Positions 10,098 to 22,703 of a DNA stretch of 64,000 nt are shown one piece after another; the first letter of the stretch is position 1; every line of letters begins with the position of its first letter. Source of the stretch: Arthrobacter echini. GTDB lineage: Bacteria > Actinomycetota > Actinomycetes > Actinomycetales > Micrococcaceae. Both the position numbers and the translations under genes were made by a program. Where the stretch lies: positions 124,001-188,000 of the forward strand of contig NZ_VSLD01000001.1 of assembly GCF_008107445.1 (NCBI RefSeq), in the 5' to 3' direction. The notes beneath the pieces were generated by a model. The model was not told where the DNA came from. It did no database searches and saw only the letters and a list, made by a program, of their open reading frames with translations.

Positions 10098-13000
10098 CTA
10101 CCCGTCCTCTGCGTAGGTGACCGTGGAGGACCCGGAGGCTGCAGCGTTTCCTCCCCTGGTCTGCCGATTGAGCTTCCAGACGGCGAAGGCGATCAGCGCG
10201 ACTGCCGCGAGTGTCAGCAGGACGAAGGTGTAATCCCGCAGGAACCACAGCAGGGCGAGAGCGATACCGATGGCCCCCCACACGCTGAACAGCCTTCTCG
10301 AGAGCGCAACGCCGGCCGCGAGCAGAGCCACATGCCCGGACAATGACCAGATCTGCGCGCCCGAGGTTCCGCCCAGAACCGTCAGCAGCCCTGTCCCGGA
10401 GAGCACTCCTGCCGCCGCCGAGAGCCAGAGCGGTCCACGCCGGCCGTTGCCTCGTGTGAAGGAGTAGACGGACAGGAGCGAGAGTGCCACGACCCACCAC
10501 TGGGCCGCCCAGTAGAAGCCCCACCCGTCGTCGAGCAGCAGCCAGGTGACGCGCTGGGCACTCGCAGCCAGCACCAGGAACGCCCCTTCACGCGCCGGGC
10601 CCCGCATCGAGGCGGGAAGCTCGCGCACCGTGAGCACCGCCACCGCGGCGAGGACCACCGAACCGGGAACCGCCTGATCGTCCGGGATCATCGCGACGAC
10701 GGCTGCCGCTCCGGCCCACCCGAGTGCGACAGCGGCCAGGAGCCGACGCCGGAGTGGTTCATGCCCGGCGGGCGGGAGGAAGCTGCGGGCGAGCTGGAGG
10801 AGTCCGCCGCCCAGCACGGCGCCGAGCAGAAGCTGCAGGCTGGCGGTCGCCGGTGTTCCGTCCACCTCTGGGACCACCTCCTGGACGAGGGTGCTAGCGA
10901 AAACGATCACTGCGACGGCAGCACCGGCATCGCCCCAGGGCAGAGCGTCGCGCCGTGAGATCGCGAAGCCCACGCCGGCGAGAACGGCCGCGACGACGAC
11001 CCTGTCCCACCCGGCCCCGTCCTCGAAGGCGAAGGCGGCGGACTCCGTCCCGAGGACCGCGATGCCGACCCAGGTGGGCCGGACGATCCGTGGATCGCCG
11101 AGCCGCAGTCGCATCAGCACGAGCGCCAGCACCAGTCCCACTGCGACCAGGGCCCCGGCCCAAGGCTCGAGCGGGGCCCTCGGCAGCCACCCTTCCGGGG
11201 AGGTCCGGAGGACTCCGGTCAGGGCCGCTATGAGGGCTGCCGCTGCATACAGGGCCGGATACGCGGCGAGGTCCTCCCGCCGCAGGACGAACACGGTCCC
11301 GGAGACGATCAGCAGGAGTGCCAGGTGCACGAGCACCACGCCGAGCCGCACCTCCGGTCCCGCCAGCGCCCCGTAGAGCATGGGTAGGGCCACGAGGAGA
11401 GCAAGGCCCGACCACGCCGACGACGACTGCAGACCGATCTTCCGGAGCCGGCGTCGCAGCAGGCTGCGCGCAACCTCCTGCACCGCGACGGACACGGCGG
11501 TGGCGGTCAGGACGCCGTGCACCGACAGTTCGAGGTCAGCCGAGACCACGGCGGTCAGCGAGGTGAAGGCGACCTGGGCCGCGAGCAGGTAGAGACCCCT
11601 GCGGCCACGCGTGATGGAGCGGCCCGCCATGAGCCCGGAATAGAGGACGAGCGCGCCGAGCAACATCTCGTAGGAACGGAGCGTGGACGTGGCGACGACG
11701 AACGCGAGGGCTGCGGCCAGGAACGAGAGCGGTCCGATCGCCTCGATGGCCCAGGACGGCCCCACCGATCGAGCGATCCGTCTGGCTCGCCCGGTCGCAG
11801 TCTCCGTTGCCGGCCGGGACCCGCCGGGCCACCAGGCGCCCCTCCCCTTCTCGTCGGCGAGCGGCAGCATCAGGGTGGTGGCGCAGCCGACGAGGACGCA
11901 ACTCCCGACGGCGATCGCCGTGATCGTCCCGGTGCCGGCACTGCCTGCCAGCAAGATGGTTGTCGGAAGTGAGATTCCGCTCGCGACACAGATCACCCCG
12001 GTGCCGTAGGGGCTGGTCGAACCACCGCGCACGCGGACCGCCTCGGCGATCTGGTTCGCCAGGGCCCCCAGGACGAGGGCGAGAGCCGCCGTGTCCCACA
12101 GCCTGCCACCCGACATGCCAGGGGTGCGCGCATGGACCAGAACGATGAGCGGAAGCAGGACCACCACCGCTGCGCGGGCAGCGAGGAGGAACCACTCGCG
12201 GGCCTCCTGCGAGGCTCGTCCAGCTCGGACCGCGAAATATACGAGGGACAGCATGATCACGACCTCGGTTCGCCAGGGGAAGGACCATGGACCCATGGCG
12301 CCCAGGACGATACCTGGGAGGACGAGCAGTTCGGCTCCCCCGCGAAGGCTGCTCGCGACGAATGCTCCGACGAGGAGCACGAGCAGGGCGGGCAGGAGCG
12401 CATCGGGTAGAACGCCGACGATGCTCCCCGACGGGACGAGCAGTATCAGTGTCACAACCGTTGCAGCGAAAGTCATGAGGCCGAACGTGATCAGCACATC
12501 GAGCCGGTACCACCCCGGGGTTGGCCCACAGCCGTCCTCCGCCGACCGCTCCTCGCCTGTCCGCAGGTGGTTCCTCAGCAGTTGCTGCACAGGAAGGGAG
12601 AGGACGAGCAGCCCGAAGACCTGAACGCCGAGGACGAGGCCGAGCACCATCACCCCCCAGGCGACCTCTACGCCCACCGCGTCGGTGAGGAGGAACGCCG
12701 CCACCGCCGTCACCAGCCGCAGGGCGTAGAAGTGCTCGAGCCGACGGACGGGCAGGACGAGCAGCAGGGCCCCGTAGTAGCCGGCCCCCACCACCCACAG
12801 CAGCGCGCGGTCCCCGTCGGGGAGCATCCCGCCGAGCACGACCGACATGACGAGGGCCAGCGGCGCCAGGAACCGATGCGCGTCGAGGACCACCCGCGTC
12901 ATGACGTGGGGCAGCCGGTGCGGCAGACCATACGCGACCACCGCCAGGACTGCCGCCACTGCGATCGAGCAGGTGAAGTACCAGATGAGGGCTGTGCCGA

Positions 13001-13742
13001 GGAGGGAGACCGACGAGAGCGCGATCGAGAGGAAGAACGGAAGACTCAGATAGGCCACGACCCGGCTCTGCAGACGGATCGCGGCGAAGACATAGGCGCA
13101 ACTGCCGATCACCGCACTGACGAACCATGCCAGGGACCCCTCCCCCGTCAGTACCCCGAAGAGCAGACCCCCGACCGGCAGGAGCGCGAGTCCGGTACCC
13201 GCGAACGCTATTGCGGCCGGGCGGAGTCGCGGAATTCGTGCGTGCAGCACGAGACCACCGACGTAGAACAGCACCACCACCACGCTGATGGTGACCGCTC
13301 GGGCCGCGCCCGGCAGTGCGGCCCCGATGAAGAGGCCTCCGGCGGCCACGAGCAGCAGACTTGCCGAGTAGAGGGCAATATTGACGGTGCGAAGGTCCCG
13401 TTCCGCCTTCGCCGTCGCCAACTCCTCGGGCGACTGCGCCGGTTGCGGCATCGGGGGCGGCGCCGCCATCCGATCAGGAGCAACGACGACCCGCTGGAGG
13501 GTGGCATGACCGGCGGGGGGCTCCGGGGCGTACGGCGCCCGCTCGGTCCGCGGGGATCCCGGACCGGCTTCGCGCCCGGCGCGGAAACCCGCGTCGAAGG
13601 CCTCGTCGTAGGAGGTCGAGGGCCGCACGGCGCCCTCGGTGGATCGGCCCTGTCTGCGGCGCATGGTCCGGGCTCCCAGGAACCAGCCGGCGCCGAAGAC
13701 CAGTCCCAGGAAGCCCAGCACCACTATCAGTACCTCTGCCAT
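10098..13742 (-). CDS. Very large multi-pass membrane protein of unknown function
   Basis: A 1214-residue protein. One transmembrane helix at residues 3-22 (VLIVVLGFLGLVFGAGWFLG) is followed by a basic/proline-rich cytosolic linker to about residue 110. An Ala/Glu-rich helix (TAKAERDLRTVN) comes next, then dozens of hydrophobic segments alternating with short charged loops to the end. No catalytic motif was recognised. It loosely resembles large actinobacterial polytopic proteins annotated by similarity to Streptomyces SCO7613 (from memory, not searched). It lies alone between the str and S10 operons on the same strand. The ATG follows a GGGGGG ribosome-binding site. Base composition matches its neighbours, so recent transfer is not suggested. 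Confidence 0.8.
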   Translation of the reverse strand: MAEVLIVVLGFLGLVFGAGWFLGARTMRRRQGRSTEGAVRPSTSYDEAFDAGFRAGREAGPGSPRTERAPYAPEPPAGHATLQRVVVAPDRMAAPPPMPQPAQSPEELATAKAERDLRTVNIALYSASLLLVAAGGLFIGAALPGAARAVTISVVVVLFYVGGLVLHARIPRLRPAAIAFAGTGLALLPVGGLLFGVLTGEGSLAWFVSAVIGSCAYVFAAIRLQSRVVAYLSLPFFLSIALSSVSLLGTALIWYFTCSIAVAAVLAVVAYGLPHRLPHVMTRVVLDAHRFLAPLALVMSVVLGGMLPDGDRALLWVVGAGYYGALLLVLPVRRLEHFYALRLVTAVAAFLLTDAVGVEVAWGVMVLGLVLGVQVFGLLVLSLPVQQLLRNHLRTGEERSAEDGCGPTPGWYRLDVLITFGLMTFAATVVTLILLVPSGSIVGVLPDALLPALLVLLVGAFVASSLRGGAELLVLPGIVLGAMGPWSFPWRTEVVIMLSLVYFAVRAGRASQEAREWFLLAARAAVVVLLPLIVLVHARTPGMSGGRLWDTAALALVLGALANQIAEAVRVRGGSTSPYGTGVICVASGISLPTTILLAGSAGTGTITAIAVGSCVLVGCATTLMLPLADEKGRGAWWPGGSRPATETATGRARRIARSVGPSWAIEAIGPLSFLAAALAFVVATSTLRSYEMLLGALVLYSGLMAGRSITRGRRGLYLLAAQVAFTSLTAVVSADLELSVHGVLTATAVSVAVQEVARSLLRRRLRKIGLQSSSAWSGLALLVALPMLYGALAGPEVRLGVVLVHLALLLIVSGTVFVLRREDLAAYPALYAAAALIAALTGVLRTSPEGWLPRAPLEPWAGALVAVGLVLALVLMRLRLGDPRIVRPTWVGIAVLGTESAAFAFEDGAGWDRVVVAAVLAGVGFAISRRDALPWGDAGAAVAVIVFASTLVQEVVPEVDGTPATASLQLLLGAVLGGGLLQLARSFLPPAGHEPLRRRLLAAVALGWAGAAAVVAMIPDDQAVPGSVVLAAVAVLTVRELPASMRGPAREGAFLVLAASAQRVTWLLLDDGWGFYWAAQWWVVALSLLSVYSFTRGNGRRGPLWLSAAAGVLSGTGLLTVLGGTSGAQIWSLSGHVALLAAGVALSRRLFSVWGAIGIALALLWFLRDYTFVLLTLAAVALIAFAVWKLNRQTRGGNAAASGSSTVTYAEDG

Positions 13743-13810
13743 CGAACCCCCCGGAGCGGAACCCCTCGGTGAGTTCTCCCGTCAGTGTAAGGTGCGAGTT
13801 CGTCGAAACG

Positions 13811-13851
13811 CCGGAGGGCCCGTACCGCTGATCGCGATACGGGCCCTCCGG
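13811..13851 (-). terminator. Terminator after tuf
   Basis: A perfect 14-bp GC-rich stem (13811-13824 with 13838-13851) and a 13-base loop begin 39 bases beyond the tuf stop. A short U-rich stretch (CGTTTCG) follows on the minus strand. It separates the str operon from the large membrane protein gene. Confidence 0.8.
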
Positions 13852-13889
13852 GTGCCACCGGCGGGAGCCGGCGTCTGGTGGTGCTGGTA

Positions 13890-15080
13890 CTACTTCAGGA
13901 TCTTCGTGACTCGTCCCGAACCGACGGTGCGTCCGCCTTCACGGATGGCGAAGCCGAGACCGTCCTCCATGGCGATCGGCTGGATCAGCTCGACCGTCAT
14001 CTCGGTGTTGTCACCCGGCATGACCATCTCGGTACCCTCGGGCAGCGTGATGACACCGGTGACGTCCGTGGTGCGGAAGTAGAACTGGGGCCGGTAGTTC
14101 GAGTAGAACGGGTTGTGACGCCCGCCCTCGTCCTTCGCCAGGATGTAGACGTTGGCCTCGAAGTCGGTGTGCGGGGTGATGGAACCCGGCTTCACGATGA
14201 CCTGCCCGCGCTCCACGTCCTCACGCTTGATGCCGCGCAGGAGCAGACCACAGTTCTCGCCTGCCCACGCCTCGTCGAGCTGCTTGTGGAACATCTCGAT
14301 GCCGGTGACCGTGGTCTTCTGGACCGGACGGATACCGACGATCTCGACCTCGGAGTTGATCGCGAGGGTTCCACGCTCGGCGCGGCCCGTGACGACTGTT
14401 CCGCGACCGGTGATCGTGAAGACGTCCTCGACCGGCATGAGGAAGGGCTTGTCCTTGTCACGCACGGGATCGGGGACGTTGTCGTCCACCGCTTCCATGA
14501 GGTCCTCGACGGACTTGACCCACTCGGCGTCGCCCTCCAGGGCCTTCAGGCCCGAGACGCGCACCACGGGGGCGTCGTCGCCGTCGAAGCCCTGTGAGCT
14601 CAGGAGCTCACGGACCTCCATCTCGACGAGATCGAGGAGCTCCTCGTCGTCGACCATGTCGGACTTGTTGAGCGCGACCAGCAGGTAGGGGACACCGACC
14701 TGGCGGGCGAGCAGCACGTGCTCGCGCGTCTGGGCCATGGGGCCGTCCGTTGCCGCGACCACGAGGATGGCGCCGTCCATCTGCGCCGCACCGGTGATCA
14801 TGTTCTTGATGTAGTCGGCGTGACCGGGTGCGTCTACGTGGGCGTAGTGGCGCTTCTCGGTCTGGTACTCGACGTGCGAGATGTTGATGGTGATGCCGCG
14901 CTGCTTCTCCTCGGGGGCCGAGTCGATCGACGCGAAATCACGCTGCTCGTTGAGACTGGGGTACTTGTCGTACAGCACCTTGGAAATGGCAGCCGTCAAC
15001 GTGGTCTTCCCATGGTCTACGTGACCGATGGTGCCGATGTTAACGTGCGGCTTAGTCCGCTCGAACTTTGCCTTCGCCAC
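13890..15080 (-). CDS. tuf: Elongation factor Tu
   Basis: A 396-residue GTPase that delivers aminoacyl-tRNA. The G1 P-loop is GHVDHGKT (residues 19-26), G2/G3 are in [12 protein letters not shown] and [12 protein letters not shown], and G4 is NKSD. Domains 2 and 3 are complete to the C-terminal [13 protein letters not shown]. The start is GTG, fixed by a perfect AGGAGG 5 bases upstream. A TAGACT box 66 bases upstream and the 202-base gap after fusA suggest a private promoter in addition to readthrough. Confidence 0.98.
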   Translation of the reverse strand: MAKAKFERTKPHVNIGTIGHVDHGKTTLTAAISKVLYDKYPSLNEQRDFASIDSAPEEKQRGITINISHVEYQTEKRHYAHVDAPGHADYIKNMITGAAQMDGAILVVAATDGPMAQTREHVLLARQVGVPYLLVALNKSDMVDDEELLDLVEMEVRELLSSQGFDGDDAPVVRVSGLKALEGDAEWVKSVEDLMEAVDDNVPDPVRDKDKPFLMPVEDVFTITGRGTVVTGRAERGTLAINSEVEIVGIRPVQKTTVTGIEMFHKQLDEAWAGENCGLLLRGIKREDVERGQVIVKPGSITPHTDFEANVYILAKDEGGRHNPFYSNYRPQFYFRTTDVTGVITLPEGTEMVMPGDNTEMTVELIQPIAMEDGLGFAIREGGRTVGSGRVTKILK

Positions 15081-15282
15081 GGGTTCCTCCTAGAACGTTT
15101 CAGATTTGCTTCCCAGCCGCGCTTTTCGCGACCGAAACTGTTGCAAGTCTACGGGGGGCTTTTCATTTTGATGAAACTGAACTGCAGTACCGGTCCGTCC
15201 GGACCGGGCGGGAAGTCAGGGCCGGTATGCCCTCGGGCAGCACCAGAGCTGACTCCCCCGCTTCCCGTCGCCGGGGTGGCTT
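15081..15282 (-). promoter_or_regulatory. fusA-tuf intergenic region
   Basis: On the minus strand it holds a hairpin-like 8-bp repeat (15190-15197 with 15200-15207, only 2 bases between), a TTTCAT/ATGAAA inverted repeat (15161-15166 with 15171-15176) and a TAGACT -10-like box (complement of 15146-15151). Together these fit a partial terminator after fusA followed by a tuf promoter, but no good -35 is seen. Confidence 0.4.
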
Positions 15283-17397
15283 CTACTCGCCGCGCGTCTT
15301 CTGGATGATCTCGTCGGCGACTGCCCGCGGGACCTCCGAATAGCTGTCGAACTTCATGGAGTAGACGGCGCGGCCCTGGGTCTTCGACCGCAGGTCGCCG
15401 ATGTAGCCGAACATACCGGACAGCGGCACGTGTGCGGTGATGACCTTCACGCCGCTCGCGTCCTCCATCGATTGCATCTGACCGCGTCGCGAGTTGATGT
15501 CTCCGATGACCTCACCCATGTACTCCTCGGGGGTGCGGACCTCGACCTCCATCAGCGGCTCGAGCAGTACGGGCTTCGCCATGCGCGCGGCTTCCTTGAA
15601 AGCCATGCGTCCGGCGATCTTGAACGCCATCTCCGAGGAGTCGACGTCGTGGTAGGCGCCGTCGAGGAGCGTCGCCTTGATGCCCACCACGGGGTACCCG
15701 GCCAGGACGCCGTCGTTCAGGGCGTCCTGGATACCGGCGTCCACGCTCGGGATGTACTCGCGGGGAACGCGGCCACCGGTGACCTTGTTCTCGAACGAGT
15801 AGAGCACGCCCTCCTCGACCTCCATCGGCTCGATGGCGATCTGGATCTTGGCGAACTGGCCCGATCCACCCGTCTGCTTCTTGTGGGTGTAATCGTGCTT
15901 GGCCACCTTGGACTTGATGGTCTCGCGGTAGGCCACCTGGGGCTTGCCCACGTTCGCCTCGACGCGGAACTCGCGCCGCATACGATCCACCAGGATGTCC
16001 AGGTGGAGCTCGCCCATCCCGGCGATGATCGTCTGCCCGGTGTCCTCGTTGAGGGACACCTGGAACGTGGGATCCTCGGCCGACAGCTTCTGGATGGCCG
16101 TGGACAGCTTCTCCTGGTCGCCCTTGGTCTTCGGCTCGATGGCAACCGAGATCACCGGCTCGGGGAAGCTCATGGATTCGAGCACGATCTGGTTGCCCGC
16201 GTCCGAGAGCGTGTCTCCGGTGGTGGTGTCCTTCAGGCCGATCGCCGCGTAGATGTGGCCTGCCGAGGCGTCATCGACCGGGATCTCCTTGTTGGCATGC
16301 ATCTGGAAGAGCTTCCCGATGCGTTCCTTCTTGTTCTTGGTCGAGTTCACCAGCTGCGTCCCGGAGGTGATGTGCCCCGAGTAGACGCGGATGAAGGTCA
16401 GCTGCCCGAAGAACGGGTGCGTGGCGACCTTGAACGCCAGGGCAGAGAACGGCTCGTCCGTCGACGGCGCGCGCGTGAGCTCGATCTCCTCGTTCCGCGG
16501 GTCGTGACCGATCATCGGGGGCACGTTCAGCGGCGAGGGGAGATAGTCGATGACGGCGTCGAGCATCGGCTGGACACCGCGGTTCTTGAAGGCGGAGCCG
16601 CACAGCACCGGGTAGAGCTCGGAGTTTACCGTCATCTTGCGGATGCCGGCCTTCAGCTCCTCGATGGAGATCTCCTCGCCCTCGAGGTACTTGTTCATGA
16701 GCTCGTCGGACGCTTCCGCCACGGTCTCCACGAGGGTGGCGCGGTACTGCTCCGCCCGCTCCTTGAGATCGTCGGGGATCTCCTGGATCTCGTACTTGGC
16801 ACCCATGGTCACGTCGCCCTTGGAGTCGCCGGGCCACACGAGCGCACGCATGTAGAGCAGGTCCACGACGCCGATGAAGTCGTTCTCGGCCCCGATGGGC
16901 AGCTGCAGTACGAGCGGCTTGGCGCCGAGGCGGCTGACGATGGTGTCCACCGTGTAGTAGAAGTCGGCACCCAGCTTGTCCATCTTGTTGACGAAGCAGA
17001 TGCGGGGCACCTCGTACTTGTCGGCCTGACGCCAGACGGTCTCGGACTGTGGCTCGACGCCCTCCTTGCCGTCGAAGACGGCGACAGCGCCGTCGAGGAC
17101 GCGCAGTGAGCGCTCCACCTCGACCGTGAAGTCCACGTGGCCGGGGGTGTCGATGATGTTGATCTGGTTGTTCTCCCAGAAGCAGGTCACGGCGGCAGAC
17201 GTGATCGTGATGCCGCGTTCCTTCTCCTGCTCCATCCAATCGGTGGTCGAGGCGCCGTCGTGCGTCTCGCCGATCTTGTGGTTGACACCCGTGTAGAACA
17301 GGATGCGCTCGGTCGTTGTGGTCTTGCCGGCATCGATGTGGGCCATGATGCCGATGTTGCGGACCTTGTTGAGGTCGGTAAGCACGTCCTGTGCCAC
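15283..17397 (-). CDS. fusA: Elongation factor G
   Basis: A 704-residue translocase GTPase. The P-loop AHIDAGKTT is at residues 19-27, followed by [27 protein letters not shown] and NKMD. Domains II to V are complete and end in [17 protein letters not shown]. It starts with GTG ([20 protein letters not shown]) with GGGAG upstream. Length is normal. It is the third gene of the str operon, 87 bases after rpsG. Confidence 0.98.
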   Translation of the reverse strand: MAQDVLTDLNKVRNIGIMAHIDAGKTTTTERILFYTGVNHKIGETHDGASTTDWMEQEKERGITITSAAVTCFWENNQINIIDTPGHVDFTVEVERSLRVLDGAVAVFDGKEGVEPQSETVWRQADKYEVPRICFVNKMDKLGADFYYTVDTIVSRLGAKPLVLQLPIGAENDFIGVVDLLYMRALVWPGDSKGDVTMGAKYEIQEIPDDLKERAEQYRATLVETVAEASDELMNKYLEGEEISIEELKAGIRKMTVNSELYPVLCGSAFKNRGVQPMLDAVIDYLPSPLNVPPMIGHDPRNEEIELTRAPSTDEPFSALAFKVATHPFFGQLTFIRVYSGHITSGTQLVNSTKNKKERIGKLFQMHANKEIPVDDASAGHIYAAIGLKDTTTGDTLSDAGNQIVLESMSFPEPVISVAIEPKTKGDQEKLSTAIQKLSAEDPTFQVSLNEDTGQTIIAGMGELHLDILVDRMRREFRVEANVGKPQVAYRETIKSKVAKHDYTHKKQTGGSGQFAKIQIAIEPMEVEEGVLYSFENKVTGGRVPREYIPSVDAGIQDALNDGVLAGYPVVGIKATLLDGAYHDVDSSEMAFKIAGRMAFKEAARMAKPVLLEPLMEVEVRTPEEYMGEVIGDINSRRGQMQSMEDASGVKVITAHVPLSGMFGYIGDLRSKTQGRAVYSMKFDSYSEVPRAVADEIIQKTRGE

Positions 17398-17484
17398 GGT
17401 GTCTCCCTTTTTACGAAGATGGAGTTCTGCCGGTCGCCCGGCCGAACCGCCCCGCTGGGGGTGATGGGTCGGCCGACGGCGGTG

Positions 17485-17955
17485 TTACCAGCGGTAGTGT
17501 GCGAAGGCCTTGTTCGACTCGGCCATCTTGTGCGTGTCCTCGCGGCGCTTCACTGCGGCTCCGAGGCCGTTGGAAGCATCGAGGATCTCGTTCTGCAGGC
17601 GCTCCGTCATGGTCTTCTCGCGACGGGCCTTGGAGTAGCCGACGAGCCAGCGCAGGGCCAGGGCGGTGGACCGACCGGGCTTCACCTCGACGGGCACCTG
17701 ATAGGTGGCGCCACCGACCCGCCGTGAGCGGACCTCGAGGGTCGGCTTCACGTTGTCCATGGCCTTCTTCAGGGCGGCGACCGGATCTCCGCCGGACTTT
17801 GCACGGGCGCCCTCGAGCGCACCGTAGACGATCCGCTCCGCGGTCGACTTCTTGCCGTCCACGAGCACCTTGTTGATCAGCTGCGTGACCAGGGGCGATC
17901 CGTAGACGGGATCCAGGACGAGCGGCCGCTTGGGGGCCGGACCCTTGCGAGGCAT
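17485..17955 (-). CDS. rpsG: 30S ribosomal protein S7
   Basis: A 156-residue head-nucleating protein. Motifs are [20 protein letters not shown], the beta-hairpin region [20 protein letters not shown] and the signature [19 protein letters not shown]. The C-terminus [13 protein letters not shown] is intact. Its ATG is 1 base past the rpsL stop, so the two are probably translationally coupled. Confidence 0.97.
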   Translation of the reverse strand: MPRKGPAPKRPLVLDPVYGSPLVTQLINKVLVDGKKSTAERIVYGALEGARAKSGGDPVAALKKAMDNVKPTLEVRSRRVGGATYQVPVEVKPGRSTALALRWLVGYSKARREKTMTERLQNEILDASNGLGAAVKRREDTHKMAESNKAFAHYRW

Positions 17956-17956
17956 A

Positions 17957-18331
17957 TTACTTCTTCTCCATCTTCGCTCCGTAGCGGCTGCGAGCCTGCT
18001 TGCGGTTCTTCACACCCTGCGTATCCAGCGCGCCACGGACGATCTTGTAGCGGACACCGGGCAGATCCTTCACGCGACCACCGCGGACGAGCACGATGGA
18101 GTGCTCCTGCAGGTTGTGGCCCACTCCGGGGATGTAGGCCGTGACCTCGATGCCGCCGTTGAGCCGCACGCGGGCCACCTTGCGGAGGGCCGAGTTCGGC
18201 TTCTTCGGGGTGGTCGTGTAGACGCGGGTGCAGACACCGCGCTTCATGGGGCTGCCCTTCAGGGCGGGGGCCTTGGTCTTGACGACCTTGGGTGTCCGGC
18301 CCTTACGGACCAGCTGATTGATTGTTGGCAC
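17957..18331 (-). CDS. rpsL: 30S ribosomal protein S12, first gene of the str operon
   Basis: A 124-residue decoding-centre protein. The start is GTG at 18331 ([20 protein letters not shown]), supported by GGAG 9 bases upstream; in-frame codons further up are leader sequence. The streptomycin-determining residues are wild type: K43 in [13 protein letters not shown] and K88 in GGRVKDLPG. The sequence therefore predicts no rpsL-type resistance. S12 monitors codon-anticodon pairing. Confidence 0.96.
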   Translation of the reverse strand: MPTINQLVRKGRTPKVVKTKAPALKGSPMKRGVCTRVYTTTPKKPNSALRKVARVRLNGGIEVTAYIPGVGHNLQEHSIVLVRGGRVKDLPGVRYKIVRGALDTQGVKNRKQARSRYGAKMEKK

Positions 18332-18420
18332 TTCTGATTTCTCCGTAATGTCTAGAGATGGTGACCGTCGTTTGCACCAGGCCCACAGACCGGGGCTGTT
18401 CGCACTGGTCGGTAGGCGTG

Positions 18421-18458
18421 AAAAAATGTGGCATTCGTTGTACACGATACGTACAACG
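18421..18458 (-). promoter_or_regulatory. Inverted repeat plus T-run upstream of rpsL
   Basis: About 105-125 bases before the rpsL start, a perfect 8-bp inverted repeat (18436-18443 with 18451-18458, 7-base spacer) is followed on the minus strand by AATGCCACA and then six T (complement of 18421-18426). It could be an attenuator-like terminator in the str leader or a protein-binding dyad. A TATGGT box upstream (complement of about 18512-18517) is a possible -10. Confidence 0.45.
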
Positions 18459-18569
18459 CGGAGATGCACCCATGACGGCGCCGATCCTCTGCCACACAAA
18501 CAATTACCCCTACCATACCAGAGGTCGGCAGGCACGCCCCAACGAGGTCCGGCCGGGGCGCCGAGAACA

Positions 18570-18608
18570 GGTGAGTCCCGCACACCTGGCAGGTGTACGG
18601 GACTCACC
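18570..18608 (-). terminator. Terminator after rpoC
   Basis: An 11-bp outer stem (18570-18580 with 18598-18608) encloses a second 6-bp stem (18582-18587 with 18591-18596) and a 3-base loop, giving one long hairpin. It starts 10 bases past the rpoC stop. No strong U-tract follows. Confidence 0.75.
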
Positions 18609-18618
18609 GGGGATCCGC

Positions 18619-22509
<3,891 letters not shown>

Positions 22510-22593
22510 AGGGTCCCTGTTCTCTCTTTGTTCTCTAAATTCGTGACGTCTTGTGGGGTGCGGCGAAGAGTGCTGGGCGCGTGCCGGGTGTCC

Positions 22594-22683
22594 GGTCCGG
22601 CGCCTGGAACGGCGGCAACGAAATTTCCTCGGCCGCGGGCGGCCTCCGAAATATTAAAGCCGCCTTCCTCCAGGCGCCGGACC
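22594..22683 (-). other. Long hairpin between rpoB and rpoC
   Basis: A perfect 15-bp inverted repeat (22594-22608 with 22669-22683) encloses a second 6-bp pair (22611-22616 with 22659-22664) and an A/T-rich centre, folding most of the 194-base rpoB-rpoC spacer into one 90-base structure. It begins 20 bases after the rpoB stop. It may be an RNase III-type processing site, a partial terminator setting the rpoB/rpoC ratio, or an mRNA-stabilising element. Confidence 0.6.
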
Positions 22684-22703
22684 AGACTTGATCCGGATGT
22701 CGC

